Source: Enterococcus_C asini_A | GTDB lineage: Bacteria > Bacillota > Bacilli > Lactobacillales > Enterococcaceae | Assembly: GCF_031928785.1 (NCBI RefSeq) | Contig: NZ_JARQAL010000003.1 | Length of the DNA stretch: 64,000 bases | Reading direction: 5' to 3' (one strand) | Shown here: positions 53,000 to 61,917 of the stretch, piece by piece | How positions within the stretch are numbered: position 1 is the stretch's first letter | Layout of the letters: each line of letters opens with the position of its first letter | Notes under the pieces: model-generated | Seen by the model: only the letters and a program-made list of their open reading frames with translations | What the model was told of the DNA's origin: nothing | Databases searched by the model: none | Position numbers and translations under genes: made by a program

Positions 53000-54343
53000 A
53001 TGGAAACGAATCAAATTTTAGAAACTATTCGAATGGTAGAAGAAGAAAACTTAGATATTCGGACGATTACCATGGGAATCTCCCTCTTGGATTGTATTTC
53101 CACAGACGTCCAAAAAACCTGTGACAATATTTACAATAAAGTCACTACGAAAGCTCGGGATTTAGTGAAAGTGGGCAATGATATTGAAATGGAATTTGGA
53201 ATTCCTATCATCAATAAGCGGATTTCCGTAACGCCTATTGCCATTATCGCTTCTGCTAGTGGTGGTCAAGATTGTGTAGCTTTTGCGAAAACACTGGATC
53301 GTTGTGCGCAAACTTTAGGGGTCAACTTTATTGGTGGTTATTCTGCCTTGGTGGAAAAAGGCTATCAAGGTGCAGATTTAGCTTTGATTGAATCCATTCC
53401 TCAAGCATTAGCAGAAACGGAATTTGTTTGTTCTTCTGTAAATATTGGTTCCACTAAAGCCGGTATCAATATGGATGCAGTTCGCTTAATGGGAGAAACT
53501 GTGAAGAAAACCGCAGAAGCTTCTGATATGGGCTGTGCCAAACTAGTGGTCTTTGCCAATGCAGTGGAGGACAATCCGTTTATGGCGGGTGCTTTTCATG
53601 GTGTAGGCGAAGCGGATTGTGAAATCAACGTCGGTGTTTCTGGTCCTGGAGTGGTGATGCGGGCTTTGGAAAAAGTCAAAGGGGAGTCCTTTGATGTCGT
53701 AGCGGAAACCGTGAAGAAAACCGCTTTTAAAATTACTCGTATGGGGCAAATGGTGGGGCAAATTGCTTCCCACCGATTAGGGGTGCCCTTTGGCATTGTG
53801 GATCTTTCCTTAGCCCCAACACCAGCTGTTGGTGACAGTGTAGCAGACATTTTGGAAGAAATGGGTTTAGATTCTGTAGGCACCCATGGTACAACTGCCG
53901 CTTTAGCTTTGTTAAATGATGCAGTGAAAAAAGGCGGCGTGATGGCTTGTAATCATGTGGGAGGCTTATCAGGTGCTTTTATTCCGGTTTCAGAAGATGC
54001 AGGGATGATACGGGCAGTAGAAAAAGGCTTGTTGAATCTAGAAAAACTAGAAGCTATGACAGCGATTTGTTCCGTGGGCTTAGATATGATTGCCATTCCT
54101 GGAGATACACCAGCTGAAACCATCGCAGCGATGATTGCCGATGAAGCAGCGATTGGTGTGATCAATCAAAAAACCACCGCCGTGCGAATCATCCCGGCAA
54201 AAGGTACGCAAGTGGGAGATATGGTAGAATTTGGTGGTCTATTAGGGCAAGCCCCAGTGATGAAAACAAATCCTGCAGCTTCCACAGACTTTATCAATCG
54301 GGGCGGGCGAATTCCGGCACCGATTCATTCATTTAAAAATTAG
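53000..54343 (+). CDS. UPF0210 / PFL family protein
   Basis: The 447-residue protein belongs to UPF0210 (once DUF711), a fold related to the pyruvate-formate-lyase/ribonucleotide-reductase barrel. It begins with the typical TNQILETIRMVEEENLDIRTITMGI. Gly-rich segments such as FHGVGEADCEINVGVSGPGV and CNHVGGLSGAFIPVSED mark the barrel. Function is unknown. It follows the ACT protein, with GGGGG before the ATG, and is followed by a HAD gene after 16 nt; the three may be one operon. Confidence 0.92.
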   Translation: METNQILETIRMVEEENLDIRTITMGISLLDCISTDVQKTCDNIYNKVTTKARDLVKVGNDIEMEFGIPIINKRISVTPIAIIASASGGQDCVAFAKTLDRCAQTLGVNFIGGYSALVEKGYQGADLALIESIPQALAETEFVCSSVNIGSTKAGINMDAVRLMGETVKKTAEASDMGCAKLVVFANAVEDNPFMAGAFHGVGEADCEINVGVSGPGVVMRALEKVKGESFDVVAETVKKTAFKITRMGQMVGQIASHRLGVPFGIVDLSLAPTPAVGDSVADILEEMGLDSVGTHGTTAALALLNDAVKKGGVMACNHVGGLSGAFIPVSEDAGMIRAVEKGLLNLEKLEAMTAICSVGLDMIAIPGDTPAETIAAMIADEAAIGVINQKTTAVRIIPAKGTQVGDMVEFGGLLGQAPVMKTNPAASTDFINRGGRIPAPIHSFKN

Positions 54344-54359
54344 GAGATGCATTTGAAAC

Positions 54360-54974
54360 ATGAAGTTTTTCATTTGGGATTTTGATGGCACATTGTATGA
54401 CAGTTATCCGATGATTTTGTCTGCGGTGATGAATGTATTGAAAAAAAATCAGGTTCAAGCGAATCGACGGGCAGTTTACAAAATGCTCAAAGAATTTTCT
54501 TCAAAAAAAGTTGCGGAAACGTATGATATTGATTTTGCTCTTTTTACTGAAGACTTGCACCATTTTGAAGCAGCAGATCAAAGAGAACCCCAGCCTTATG
54601 AAGGAGTAGTGGAAACTTTAGCCCGGATTAAAGCAGGTGGTGGTCGTCAGTTTATTATGACGCACCGGATTGCCACAGATACAGAGCGCCTTTTGGCAAA
54701 TCATGGTTTGGTAGATTATTTTGAAGAAATCGTGGGACCTGAACGAAAATTTGCGCGTAAGCCAGATCCAGAAGCGTTAAATTATTTGATAGCCAAATAT
54801 CAAATGCCCCAATCTGAAACGGTGATGATTGGAGATCGCATCATGGATGTTGTAGCAGGTAATCGAGCGGGAATTGCTTCTTGTTTCTTTGACAATGAAG
54901 GCTTGCTAGAAAATGTGCCAGCAGATTTCATTTGTCAACAACCAACCGAAATCGTAGACTTACTTTCCAAATAG
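54360..54974 (+). CDS. HAD-superfamily hydrolase
   Basis: The 204-residue protein has the HAD motifs in order: nucleophile Asp8 and Asp10 in FIWDFDGTLYDSY, Thr in FIMTHR near 102, Lys in FARKPDPEAL near 137, and the acidic pair in MIGDRIMDVVAGNRAG near 160. The helical cap between motifs I and II places it in subfamily IA with beta-phosphoglucomutase and phosphoglycolate phosphatase relatives. The substrate is not known. It ends at a strong terminator. Confidence 0.88.
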   Translation: MKFFIWDFDGTLYDSYPMILSAVMNVLKKNQVQANRRAVYKMLKEFSSKKVAETYDIDFALFTEDLHHFEAADQREPQPYEGVVETLARIKAGGGRQFIMTHRIATDTERLLANHGLVDYFEEIVGPERKFARKPDPEALNYLIAKYQMPQSETVMIGDRIMDVVAGNRAGIASCFFDNEGLLENVPADFICQQPTEIVDLLSK

Positions 54975-54980
54975 TAATTT

Positions 54981-55016
54981 AAAACTGTTCGAAGTTTTCT
55001 TCGGACAGTTTTTTTT
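54981..55016 (+). terminator. Terminator before the com operon
   Basis: AAAACTGT-CGAAG pairs with CTTCG-ACAGTTTT (one mismatch) around TTTT, followed by more T residues. Confidence 0.82.
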
Positions 55017-55052
55017 GCGTATCTTTTGCTAGAGAGAAAGGAGGTTAGTTAG

Positions 55053-55685
55053 ATGGAACCTTGGCAAAAAGCTGACTTTAGGAATAAAAAATGGCTACTT
55101 CCTGGAATAATCATCCTTGGCCTTCTGGGAGCAGGTTTTGGCTATTGGCTTTTTGGGAACCATTCCGTACCAGAAGAAGAAAATTACTTAGTTACTAGTC
55201 AGGAGATGGAGATGAGCACTAGTTCATCTGAAAGCGGTTGTTTTGTGGATATTAAAGGAGCCGTGGTAACGCCGGGTGTCTATCAAGTAAACTCCGGTGC
55301 TCGCGTTTTAGATGTGGTAGCAATGGCAGGCGGTTTAAGAGAAGATGCAGCGCAAGCCTATTTGAATTTGGCCGAAAAAGTGGTGGACCAGCAATTGATT
55401 TATGTACTCACGGAGGCAGAAGTTGCTGAAAAATCCTTGGCAATACCTTTGCCGGATACGAATCAACCGGCTGCAGCTTCTGAGTACACTGATGAAAAAG
55501 TCAATATTAATACAGCAGATGCAACGCAATTGCAAACATTATCGGGAATCGGGATAAAAAAAGCGGAAGCGATTATTGCCTATCGAGAAGAGCACGGACC
55601 GTTTAGCAAAATTGAGGATTTACAAGAAGTTTCCGGGATAGGCGAAAAGACGGTTGAAAAACTCCGTGCTTCCATTACAATATAA
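55053..55685 (+). CDS. comEA: Competence protein ComEA, DNA receptor
   Basis: This membrane-anchored protein binds double-stranded DNA at the outer face and hands it to ComEC. The 210 residues show one membrane helix (about 14-33), an SLBB domain (about 64-125: CFVDIKGAVVTPGVYQV), a linker, and two C-terminal helix-hairpin-helix motifs (NINTADATQLQTLSGIG and EVSGIGEKTVEKL). AAAGGAGG precedes the ATG. First of comEA-comEB-comEC. The reading frame is intact. Confidence 0.94.
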   Translation: MEPWQKADFRNKKWLLPGIIILGLLGAGFGYWLFGNHSVPEEENYLVTSQEMEMSTSSSESGCFVDIKGAVVTPGVYQVNSGARVLDVVAMAGGLREDAAQAYLNLAEKVVDQQLIYVLTEAEVAEKSLAIPLPDTNQPAAASEYTDEKVNINTADATQLQTLSGIGIKKAEAIIAYREEHGPFSKIEDLQEVSGIGEKTVEKLRASITI

Positions 55686-55723
55686 CTAAGTATTTAGATT
55701 AGCATTAGATGAAGGAGAATAAG

Positions 55724-56212
55724 ATGAGTGATCAGAGAATTAGTTGGCACGAATATTTTATGGCACAAGCAGTATTGCTTTCTTTGCGGAGTACTTGTAC
55801 TCGCTTAGAAGTCGGAGCTACATTAGTAAAAGACAAGCGGATTATTGCGGGAGGATACAATGGGGCTGTTTCTGGAGATGTCCATTGTATTGATGAAGGC
55901 TGCTATGTGGTGGATGGTCATTGTATCCGTACGTTACATGCAGAAATCAACGCCTTATTGCAATGTGCTAAACTGGGCATTTCTGCGGATCAATCGGAAA
56001 TCTACGTGACTCATTTTCCTTGCTTAAATTGTACAAAAGCATTGCTACAAGCTGGGGTGAAAAAGATTCATTATTTACATGACTATAATAATGATGCTTA
56101 TGCCAGAGAGTTGATTGCCCGAGTCGGCGCCTCTGTGCATCAAGTAACATTAGATCCCCAGTATTTTGAAAAGCTTTCGCCAAAAGCTTTAGGAGCCCGT
56201 GAGACAGAATGA
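55724..56212 (+). CDS. comEB: ComEB, dCMP deaminase family
   Basis: The 162-residue cytidine/deoxycytidylate deaminase has the zinc motif HAEINALLQ near 69-77 (His and catalytic Glu) and PCLNCTKAL near 98-106 (two Cys). It likely turns dCMP into dUMP. It is often encoded inside com operons though not required for DNA uptake in Bacillus. The ATG at 55724 has AAGGAG 7 nt upstream; an in-frame ATG five codons earlier is part of that site. It overlaps comEC by 14 nt. Confidence 0.92.
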   Translation: MSDQRISWHEYFMAQAVLLSLRSTCTRLEVGATLVKDKRIIAGGYNGAVSGDVHCIDEGCYVVDGHCIRTLHAEINALLQCAKLGISADQSEIYVTHFPCLNCTKALLQAGVKKIHYLHDYNNDAYARELIARVGASVHQVTLDPQYFEKLSPKALGARETE

Positions 56213-58448
56213 TTGGCAAAACCAATTGATTTTCCCGAGTCTATTGGTAAGCTTTTTACTGTTAGCCTTTGCCACAGATGTTTGGTGGCTGTGGCTAGTA
56301 GTGATTTATTTTTTGATTGTACTCTGCTGTAAAAAACAGTGGCGGCTAGTAGCCGTAGCGGTTTTTTGCGGCTTTTTTTGTCTCTTGCGCTGGCAAGAAT
56401 GGCCGGATAAACCAACAAATACGGAAGAACGACAAGTAGAATTAATTTTTACTGTTTTACGCGATACCATTGAAATAAATGGAGACCGAGTTTATTTTGA
56501 TGGTAAAACTAATTCAGGAAAAGTAGCCGTAACCACCTATATCGAAAGAGAAGACTTAAGTCTTTGGCAAGGCCTACGGAGTAAAACCGGGAAAATCACT
56601 GGCAAAGGAGTCTTTTCAACCGGTCAACCTCAGCGAAATTTAAAAGGGTTTTCCTATGCAGACTATTTGTGGACCAATGGTTATGAAGGAAATTTTCAGC
56701 TTCAAAAAATTTACCAGTGGCAAATGATTTCAGGGAAATTCAGTGTGCGTGAGATTCGGGGATGGTTAATTCATCACGTAGAAACAACCTTTCCTGCGAA
56801 AACAGCTCTCTATTTAAAAGCATTGCTCTTTGGCTATAAAGATGCGGCTTTTCATGAGTTAGCTATTGATTTTAAAAAGACCGGAATTTTGCATTTATTT
56901 AGTATTTCAGGCATGCATCTCTGGTTTTTCTTTGGCTTATTGGATAAAGGATTACGGCGTTTGCGACTGACGAAAGTCGAATCTTTCTTTCCTATGACGT
57001 TAGCATTATTTAGCGGAGTAATCTTATTTGGAGCTAGTGCCAGCGTGTTGCGAGCAAGTTTGGCTTTCTTTGTTAATCGTGTTTTATCATTAACGAATCA
57101 AAAACTTTCTGCTATGGATCGCTTTGCTTTGATACTTTTAGTTTTACAGTTTTTTTGGCCAACCTTTTTATTAACTGCTTCTGGACAATTATCCTTGTAT
57201 TTAGCTTGGCTATTGATTTATTTAACCAGTGGTTCCTTTAAAAATGCTCTTTGGCTAACCGTTTTACCAGCGCCATTGTTGATGTATCTTTTTTCGGAAT
57301 GGTCATGGATTGGGGGACTCTTAACAATTCTTTGTATCCCGTTATTTAGCTGGGGACTATTGCCGGGAGCCTTGTTTTTACTAGCTGGTTCTTTACTCGT
57401 TTCCTTTTCTCAAAGTCTTCTGCAAAAAATTGAAGCCTTTTCCAATGTATTTGGTCAGCTTTTTGGGCAAGGAACTTGGTTTTCTATTATTACCGGCCAA
57501 CCTCCTTGGTGGATAGTGGTGGGTTGTTTACTCATCAGTCTTTTTCTTTACGAGAAGAAGAGCAAGTGGGTGGTACTGGTTACTATTGTGGTGCCCCTTG
57601 TAACAGCTAGTCTGCCATTAAAGGAACAAATTAGCTTTGTAGACGTAGGTCAAGGAGACAGCATTGTTTTACAAAGTCGTGGTAATCGAGAAGTTACGGT
57701 AATTGACACTGGAGGTAAAGTGAATTTTAAAGAAAAATGGGCTCAAGGAACTAGTAGAGCAAATAGCGAGTATACGCTGATTCCATTTTTGAAAGCGCAA
57801 GGGGTAAGACGAATTTCTCGTCTAATTCTTACTCATGGCGACGCAGATCATATGGGGGACGCTTTCACATTGTTTCGTGAATTTCCCGTTGATGAATTAA
57901 TTGTCACCCCCGGATGTCTCACAGAAGAAAAGCAAAGGGGGTTTCTTCAACGTATCCCTAAATCCACTAAGGTAAGGGAAGTATTGGCTGGAACCCGTTT
58001 AGAAGGTGCATTTTCTTTACAAGTTTTAGCTCCAAATACTCCTGGTAAAGGTGAAAATAAGGACTCGCTGGTGATTTACAGTGAAATGAGCGGGAAACGT
58101 TTTTTGTTTATGGGAGATTTAGAACAAGTGGGGGAAAAGGCTTTGTTAAAACGTTATCCTACACTTAAAGCAGATGTTTTAAAAATCGGACACCATGGTA
58201 GCCGCAGCAGTACTGCACCGGAATTTATTGAAAAACTGCAAGTAAAAGAGGCGATTATTTCTTGTGGAGAGAAAAATCGCTTTGGCCATCCCCATGAAGA
58301 AGTGTTGCAGACGTTAGCTGATGAAAATGTTCAAATTTATCGTACGGATTTACAAGGCATGATTTATTATTCTGCTGGAGACAATCAGGCTAGCTGGGTT
58401 AGGCAAGACTGGCAAAAGGCAACGGTAAATGGTAGGATAGTTCGGTAA
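56199..58448 (+). CDS. comEC: ComEC/Rec2 DNA uptake channel
   Basis: The 749-residue protein forms the membrane pore through which single-stranded DNA enters. It has N-terminal helices and an OB-like region (about 1-190), the Competence domain with multiple helices starting at KTGILHLFSISGMHLWFFFG near 227-246, and a C-terminal metallo-beta-lactamase domain from about 478. There VDVGQGDSIVLQ, LTHGDADHMGD and KIGHHGSRSST carry the metal ligands of the possible nuclease. The GTG start is 3 nt after AGGAG, close but plausible because it overlaps comEB. The gene is intact, so uptake may be functional. Confidence 0.93.
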   Translation: MRQNDWQNQLIFPSLLVSFLLLAFATDVWWLWLVVIYFLIVLCCKKQWRLVAVAVFCGFFCLLRWQEWPDKPTNTEERQVELIFTVLRDTIEINGDRVYFDGKTNSGKVAVTTYIEREDLSLWQGLRSKTGKITGKGVFSTGQPQRNLKGFSYADYLWTNGYEGNFQLQKIYQWQMISGKFSVREIRGWLIHHVETTFPAKTALYLKALLFGYKDAAFHELAIDFKKTGILHLFSISGMHLWFFFGLLDKGLRRLRLTKVESFFPMTLALFSGVILFGASASVLRASLAFFVNRVLSLTNQKLSAMDRFALILLVLQFFWPTFLLTASGQLSLYLAWLLIYLTSGSFKNALWLTVLPAPLLMYLFSEWSWIGGLLTILCIPLFSWGLLPGALFLLAGSLLVSFSQSLLQKIEAFSNVFGQLFGQGTWFSIITGQPPWWIVVGCLLISLFLYEKKSKWVVLVTIVVPLVTASLPLKEQISFVDVGQGDSIVLQSRGNREVTVIDTGGKVNFKEKWAQGTSRANSEYTLIPFLKAQGVRRISRLILTHGDADHMGDAFTLFREFPVDELIVTPGCLTEEKQRGFLQRIPKSTKVREVLAGTRLEGAFSLQVLAPNTPGKGENKDSLVIYSEMSGKRFLFMGDLEQVGEKALLKRYPTLKADVLKIGHHGSRSSTAPEFIEKLQVKEAIISCGEKNRFGHPHEEVLQTLADENVQIYRTDLQGMIYYSAGDNQASWVRQDWQKATVNGRIVR

Positions 58449-58460
58449 GGATGTGAGCAA

Positions 58461-59489
58461 ATGGATACGCAAAGTGCCCTTCAAGCCATTAAAGAAGAAA
58501 CTTTAGCACCAATTTATCTTGTTTTTGGTACGGAAAATTATTTGATTGATAAGATTAAAGCAGCTTTTTTAAATCGTCTGCAATTACAAAAAGATGATTT
58601 GGACTTGGTGTTTTTTGATATGGAAGAAGATTTAGTCAATGTGGCTGTGGCAGAAGCTGAGGCCTTGCCTTTGTTTTCAGTAGAAGATAAACGCTTGGTA
58701 TTTGTAGAGAACTGTTTTTTTCTCACGGCAGAAAAGAAAACAAATCTTCCGGAACATGATTTTACGGATCTTTTGGCTTACTTAAATCATCCTAGTGAAA
58801 CGGCTGTTATGGTCTTTTTTGCGCCATATGAAAAATTAGATGAACGCAAAAAAATTACCAAAGCGCTAAAAAAACAGGCCGTGCTGATTGAGGCGCAACC
58901 TTTAAGTGAAAAGGCGGCAGAAGATTATATTAAACGCTCGGTAGAAGCCAGTGGATTAGTGATGGACCGTCAGACATTGGCTTTGTTTATCCAATTGACA
59001 GATTTAGACATTACGAAAAGTATGAATGAACTAAATAAGTTGCAGCTTTATGCTGGAGCCAAAAAAGAAATTTCTCAAAGTGAATTGTTAGCTTTGATAC
59101 CAAAATCACTGGATCATAATTTATTTGATTTAACAGATCATCTTTTGCAAGGTCGCACAGAGCAAGCTTTGCGCTTGTATCAAGATCTTTTGCTACAAGG
59201 AGAAGAGACCATTAAACTAAATGCGGTCTTAATCAGTCAACTGCGTTTGTTTTTACAGACGCAAATCTTAATGAAATTGGGTTATCAGCAATCAAATATT
59301 GCGAAAAGTTTAGGGGTTCATCCTTATCGTATTAAGTTAGCCATGCAACAAGTACGAAAATTTTCTCCAAAGCGACTGCAACAGCTGTACGATCGCTTGA
59401 TTGAAAATGACTATCTGGTGAAAACGGGCAAGATGGATAAAGAACTTTTATTTGAATTAACGGTATTAGAAGCGGCAGATCATTTTTGA
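58461..59489 (+). CDS. holA: DNA polymerase III delta subunit
   Basis: This clamp-loader subunit (342 residues) opens the beta clamp. It has the HolA opening (TLAPIYLVFGTENYLIDKIKAAF near 16) with a degenerate P-loop region, the middle three-helix domain, and the C-terminal collar helices (LLFELTVLEAA). It lies 12 nt after comEC, a common gene order in Lactobacillales, so it is likely read from the com transcript or a promoter inside comEC. Confidence 0.93.
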   Translation: MDTQSALQAIKEETLAPIYLVFGTENYLIDKIKAAFLNRLQLQKDDLDLVFFDMEEDLVNVAVAEAEALPLFSVEDKRLVFVENCFFLTAEKKTNLPEHDFTDLLAYLNHPSETAVMVFFAPYEKLDERKKITKALKKQAVLIEAQPLSEKAAEDYIKRSVEASGLVMDRQTLALFIQLTDLDITKSMNELNKLQLYAGAKKEISQSELLALIPKSLDHNLFDLTDHLLQGRTEQALRLYQDLLLQGEETIKLNAVLISQLRLFLQTQILMKLGYQQSNIAKSLGVHPYRIKLAMQQVRKFSPKRLQQLYDRLIENDYLVKTGKMDKELLFELTVLEAADHF

Positions 59490-59521
59490 TCTGCTCTTTG
59501 TTTGAAGGAGGAACCACTTTT

Positions 59522-61276
59522 TTGGAAAACGCACGGGAAGTACTGCAAACTACTTTTGGTTATTCTGAATTTCGCCCAGGGCAAGAAGCTTTGATTCAGA
59601 AAGTATTAACTAAAGAAAACGTCTTAGGCATTATGCCCACTGGGGGAGGCAAGTCCATTTGTTATCAACTGCCGGCTTTGCTATTGCCAGGTTTGACTTT
59701 GGTTGTCTCGCCATTAATTGCTTTAATGAAAGACCAAGTAGATGCTTTAATCGATAATGGCATTTCAGCCACTTTCCTCAATAGCTCCCTTAGTACTTCG
59801 GTGCAACAAGAACGTTTGAAAGCTTTAGCAAAAGGGGAGTATCGCTTGTTATACGTAGCTCCAGAACGATTGCAAGGCGGGGAACTGGTTCGGTTGTTAG
59901 GAAAAATCGAAGTGTCGTTAATTGCAGTGGATGAAGCCCATTGTATCTCTCAATGGGGACATGATTTTCGGCCTAGTTATTTAGAATTGCCTCATTTTTT
60001 GGAGCACTTTTCAGCAGAAGTTCCCGTAATTGCACTAACTGCAACGGCAACGCCTCAAGTGGCGGCAGATATCCAGCAGCTGTTGAATATTCCCCAAGAA
60101 AATTTAGTACAAACTAGTTTTCAACGGGAGAATTTGGCTTTTTCAGTGGTCAAGGATCAGCCGGATACCTATCTTTTGGAATATTTACGTACCAATCAAG
60201 GGTCTGCTGGGATTTTGTATTGTGCCACGAGAAAAGAAGTGGAAAAGCAATACAACCGTTTGGCTAAAGCTGGGATTAAAGTTGGACGATATCACGGTGG
60301 GTTAAGTGAAAGAGAACGGACCAATAATCAAGAGGACTTTATTTATGACCGCATTCAAGTGATGGTGGCGACCAATGCATTTGGCATGGGAATTGATAAA
60401 AGTAATGTTCGCTTTGTGATTCACCAACAAATGCCGGGAAATCTGGAATCGTATTATCAAGAAGCCGGTCGCGCGGGACGAGATGGAGGGTCTAGTGAGG
60501 CAATTTTATTGTACAGTCCTCAAGACATTCAAATTCAACAATTTTTTATCCAACAATCTGAGGGGGATTTGGCTTATAAGCAACAGGAATATTTGAAATT
60601 GCGGGAGATGAATCAATATGCCCACACTCAAATGTGTTTGCAACGTTATATTTTACGGTACTTTGGAGAATCTGGCAGTGATTGTGGTCGCTGTAGCAAT
60701 TGTTTAGACGAACGAGAGACAGTGAATATTACCAAGGAAACACAAATGATTTTGTCTTGTGTAAAACGCATGGGAGAACGTTTTGGTAAGGGATTGGTGG
60801 TGCAAGTTCTCAGTGGCTCCACCGGTCAAAAAGTCACCCAGTGGCATTTTGAAGAGTTATCCACTTATGGATTGATGAAAGAGTGGCGACAAAAAGATTT
60901 AACTGCATTAGTTGATTATTTAACTGCTAGTGGTTATTTAGATGCCGGGGATGGCCAATTTCCGGCTTTGCATGTAACGGCTCAAGGGGTGGCAGTTTTA
61001 AAAAGAGAGTCAGAAGTATATCGTAAACAACCGAAAGTTCGCCAGTTAGAAGCTGATGATGGGTTGTTTGAAGTATTACGCCAAAAACGAAATCAATTGG
61101 CCCAAGCACAGAACTTGCCACCTTATGTGGTTTTTTCCGATCAAACATTACGAGAGCTAGCCCAAAAGCTACCTCAAACTCGTTTGGAGATGCTGCAAAT
61201 TAAAGGTGTTGGTGTTAATAAGCTGGATAAATATGGGGCAGATTTTTTAGAAATCTTAGGTAACTATCAAAAATAA
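59522..61276 (+). CDS. recQ: RecQ-family ATP-dependent DNA helicase
   Basis: The 584-residue 3'-5' helicase acts in recombination and fork repair. Motifs: motif 0 and FGYSEFRPGQEALI near 13-26, Walker A PTGGGKS near 43, DEAHCISQWGHDFRP near 137, ALTATATP, motif V ATNAFGMGIDKSNV, motif VI QEAGRAGRDG. The RecQ zinc site Cys residues follow in CLQRYILRYFG ... CGRCSNC near 374-396, then a winged helix and a C-terminal HRDC domain from about 510. TTG at 59522 is chosen because AAGGAGG lies 10 nt upstream; no ATG fits. It stands between holA and rpsT and ends at a shared terminator. Confidence 0.92.
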   Translation: MENAREVLQTTFGYSEFRPGQEALIQKVLTKENVLGIMPTGGGKSICYQLPALLLPGLTLVVSPLIALMKDQVDALIDNGISATFLNSSLSTSVQQERLKALAKGEYRLLYVAPERLQGGELVRLLGKIEVSLIAVDEAHCISQWGHDFRPSYLELPHFLEHFSAEVPVIALTATATPQVAADIQQLLNIPQENLVQTSFQRENLAFSVVKDQPDTYLLEYLRTNQGSAGILYCATRKEVEKQYNRLAKAGIKVGRYHGGLSERERTNNQEDFIYDRIQVMVATNAFGMGIDKSNVRFVIHQQMPGNLESYYQEAGRAGRDGGSSEAILLYSPQDIQIQQFFIQQSEGDLAYKQQEYLKLREMNQYAHTQMCLQRYILRYFGESGSDCGRCSNCLDERETVNITKETQMILSCVKRMGERFGKGLVVQVLSGSTGQKVTQWHFEELSTYGLMKEWRQKDLTALVDYLTASGYLDAGDGQFPALHVTAQGVAVLKRESEVYRKQPKVRQLEADDGLFEVLRQKRNQLAQAQNLPPYVVFSDQTLRELAQKLPQTRLEMLQIKGVGVNKLDKYGADFLEILGNYQK

Positions 61277-61281
61277 GGCAC

Positions 61282-61315
61282 AAAAAAACGACCTCCAAAT
61301 GGAAGTCGTTTTTTG
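61282..61315. terminator. Bidirectional terminator between recQ and rpsT
   Basis: AAAAAACGAC pairs with GTCGTTTTTT (61282-61315) around a short CTCC/GGAA inner stem. T-runs on both strands serve both genes. Confidence 0.85.
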
Positions 61316-61317
61316 TA

Positions 61318-61572
61318 TTATTTAGCAAGTTTGCTAGTTAGACGAGATTTGTCACGGTTAGCCTTGTTTTTGTGGATCAAGCCTTTCGTTTCAGCTTTAT
61401 CAACAGCAACAATTGCTTCTTTGTACAACGCATCCACGTTTTCAGCTCCTGCAGCTACAGCTTCTTCAAATTTCTTGACTGCTGTACGCATAGCGCTTAA
61501 TTGAGATGTGTTTTTAGCATTTGCAGCGTCGCTCGTTTTTACACGTTTGATTGCAGATTCAATGTTTGGCAT
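61318..61572 (-). CDS. rpsT: 30S ribosomal protein S20
   Basis: This 84-residue, Lys/Ala-rich helical protein binds 16S rRNA early in 30S assembly. It begins MPNIESAIKRVKTS and contains the typical GLIHKNKANRDKSRL near 67-81. GGAGGTG lies 8 nt before the ATG; the longer frame to 61629 is leader. Monocistronic with a strong promoter. Confidence 0.97.
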   Translation of the reverse strand: MPNIESAIKRVKTSDAANAKNTSQLSAMRTAVKKFEEAVAAGAENVDALYKEAIVAVDKAETKGLIHKNKANRDKSRLTSKLAK

Positions 61573-61634
61573 CTGGGTTTCACCTCCGGATAAAAAGTCT
61601 TGCATGAATAAATTCATACAAATCAACACTAGTC

Positions 61635-61663
61635 ATTATACCTAAAGCTTGTCACCAATGCAA
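61635..61663 (-). promoter_or_regulatory. rpsT promoter
   Basis: On the minus strand TTGCAT (61663-61658), a 17-bp spacer and consensus TATAAT (61640-61635), about 65 nt before the start codon. Confidence 0.75.
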
Positions 61664-61788
61664 TAAAAGTTGTAAAGAATTTTTCCTTAACAGCTGAATT
61701 TGCTGAAATGAAAAGAAGAGAAAGAAAAATTTGCAAATTTTTTTAAGACGAATGAGTTAGATCTCATGAAAATAGTATGAATCAACTA

Positions 61789-61817
61789 TTGCGCCTTTTA
61801 AAAAAACAAGATAGAAT
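61789..61817 (+). promoter_or_regulatory. Candidate pit promoter
   Basis: TTGCGC (61789-61794) and TAGAAT (61812-61817) are 17 bp apart. A leader hairpin (about 61865-61884, TACCGT/ACGGTA) follows. No PHO-box pattern was recognised. Confidence 0.5.
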
Positions 61818-61917
61818 AATCTAGGTTTGTACGATTATCATATCAAGAAATAAGTGACAAAGCGAGGATACCGTGTTACGGTACCTATGATGTAAAAATA
61901 ACTTTGGTGGTGTGCAT

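Noticed and set aside
61573..61629. Longer frame of the rpsT gene
   Set aside because: S20 begins MPNIESA, with a strong GGAGGTG site; the longer part is the 5' leader.
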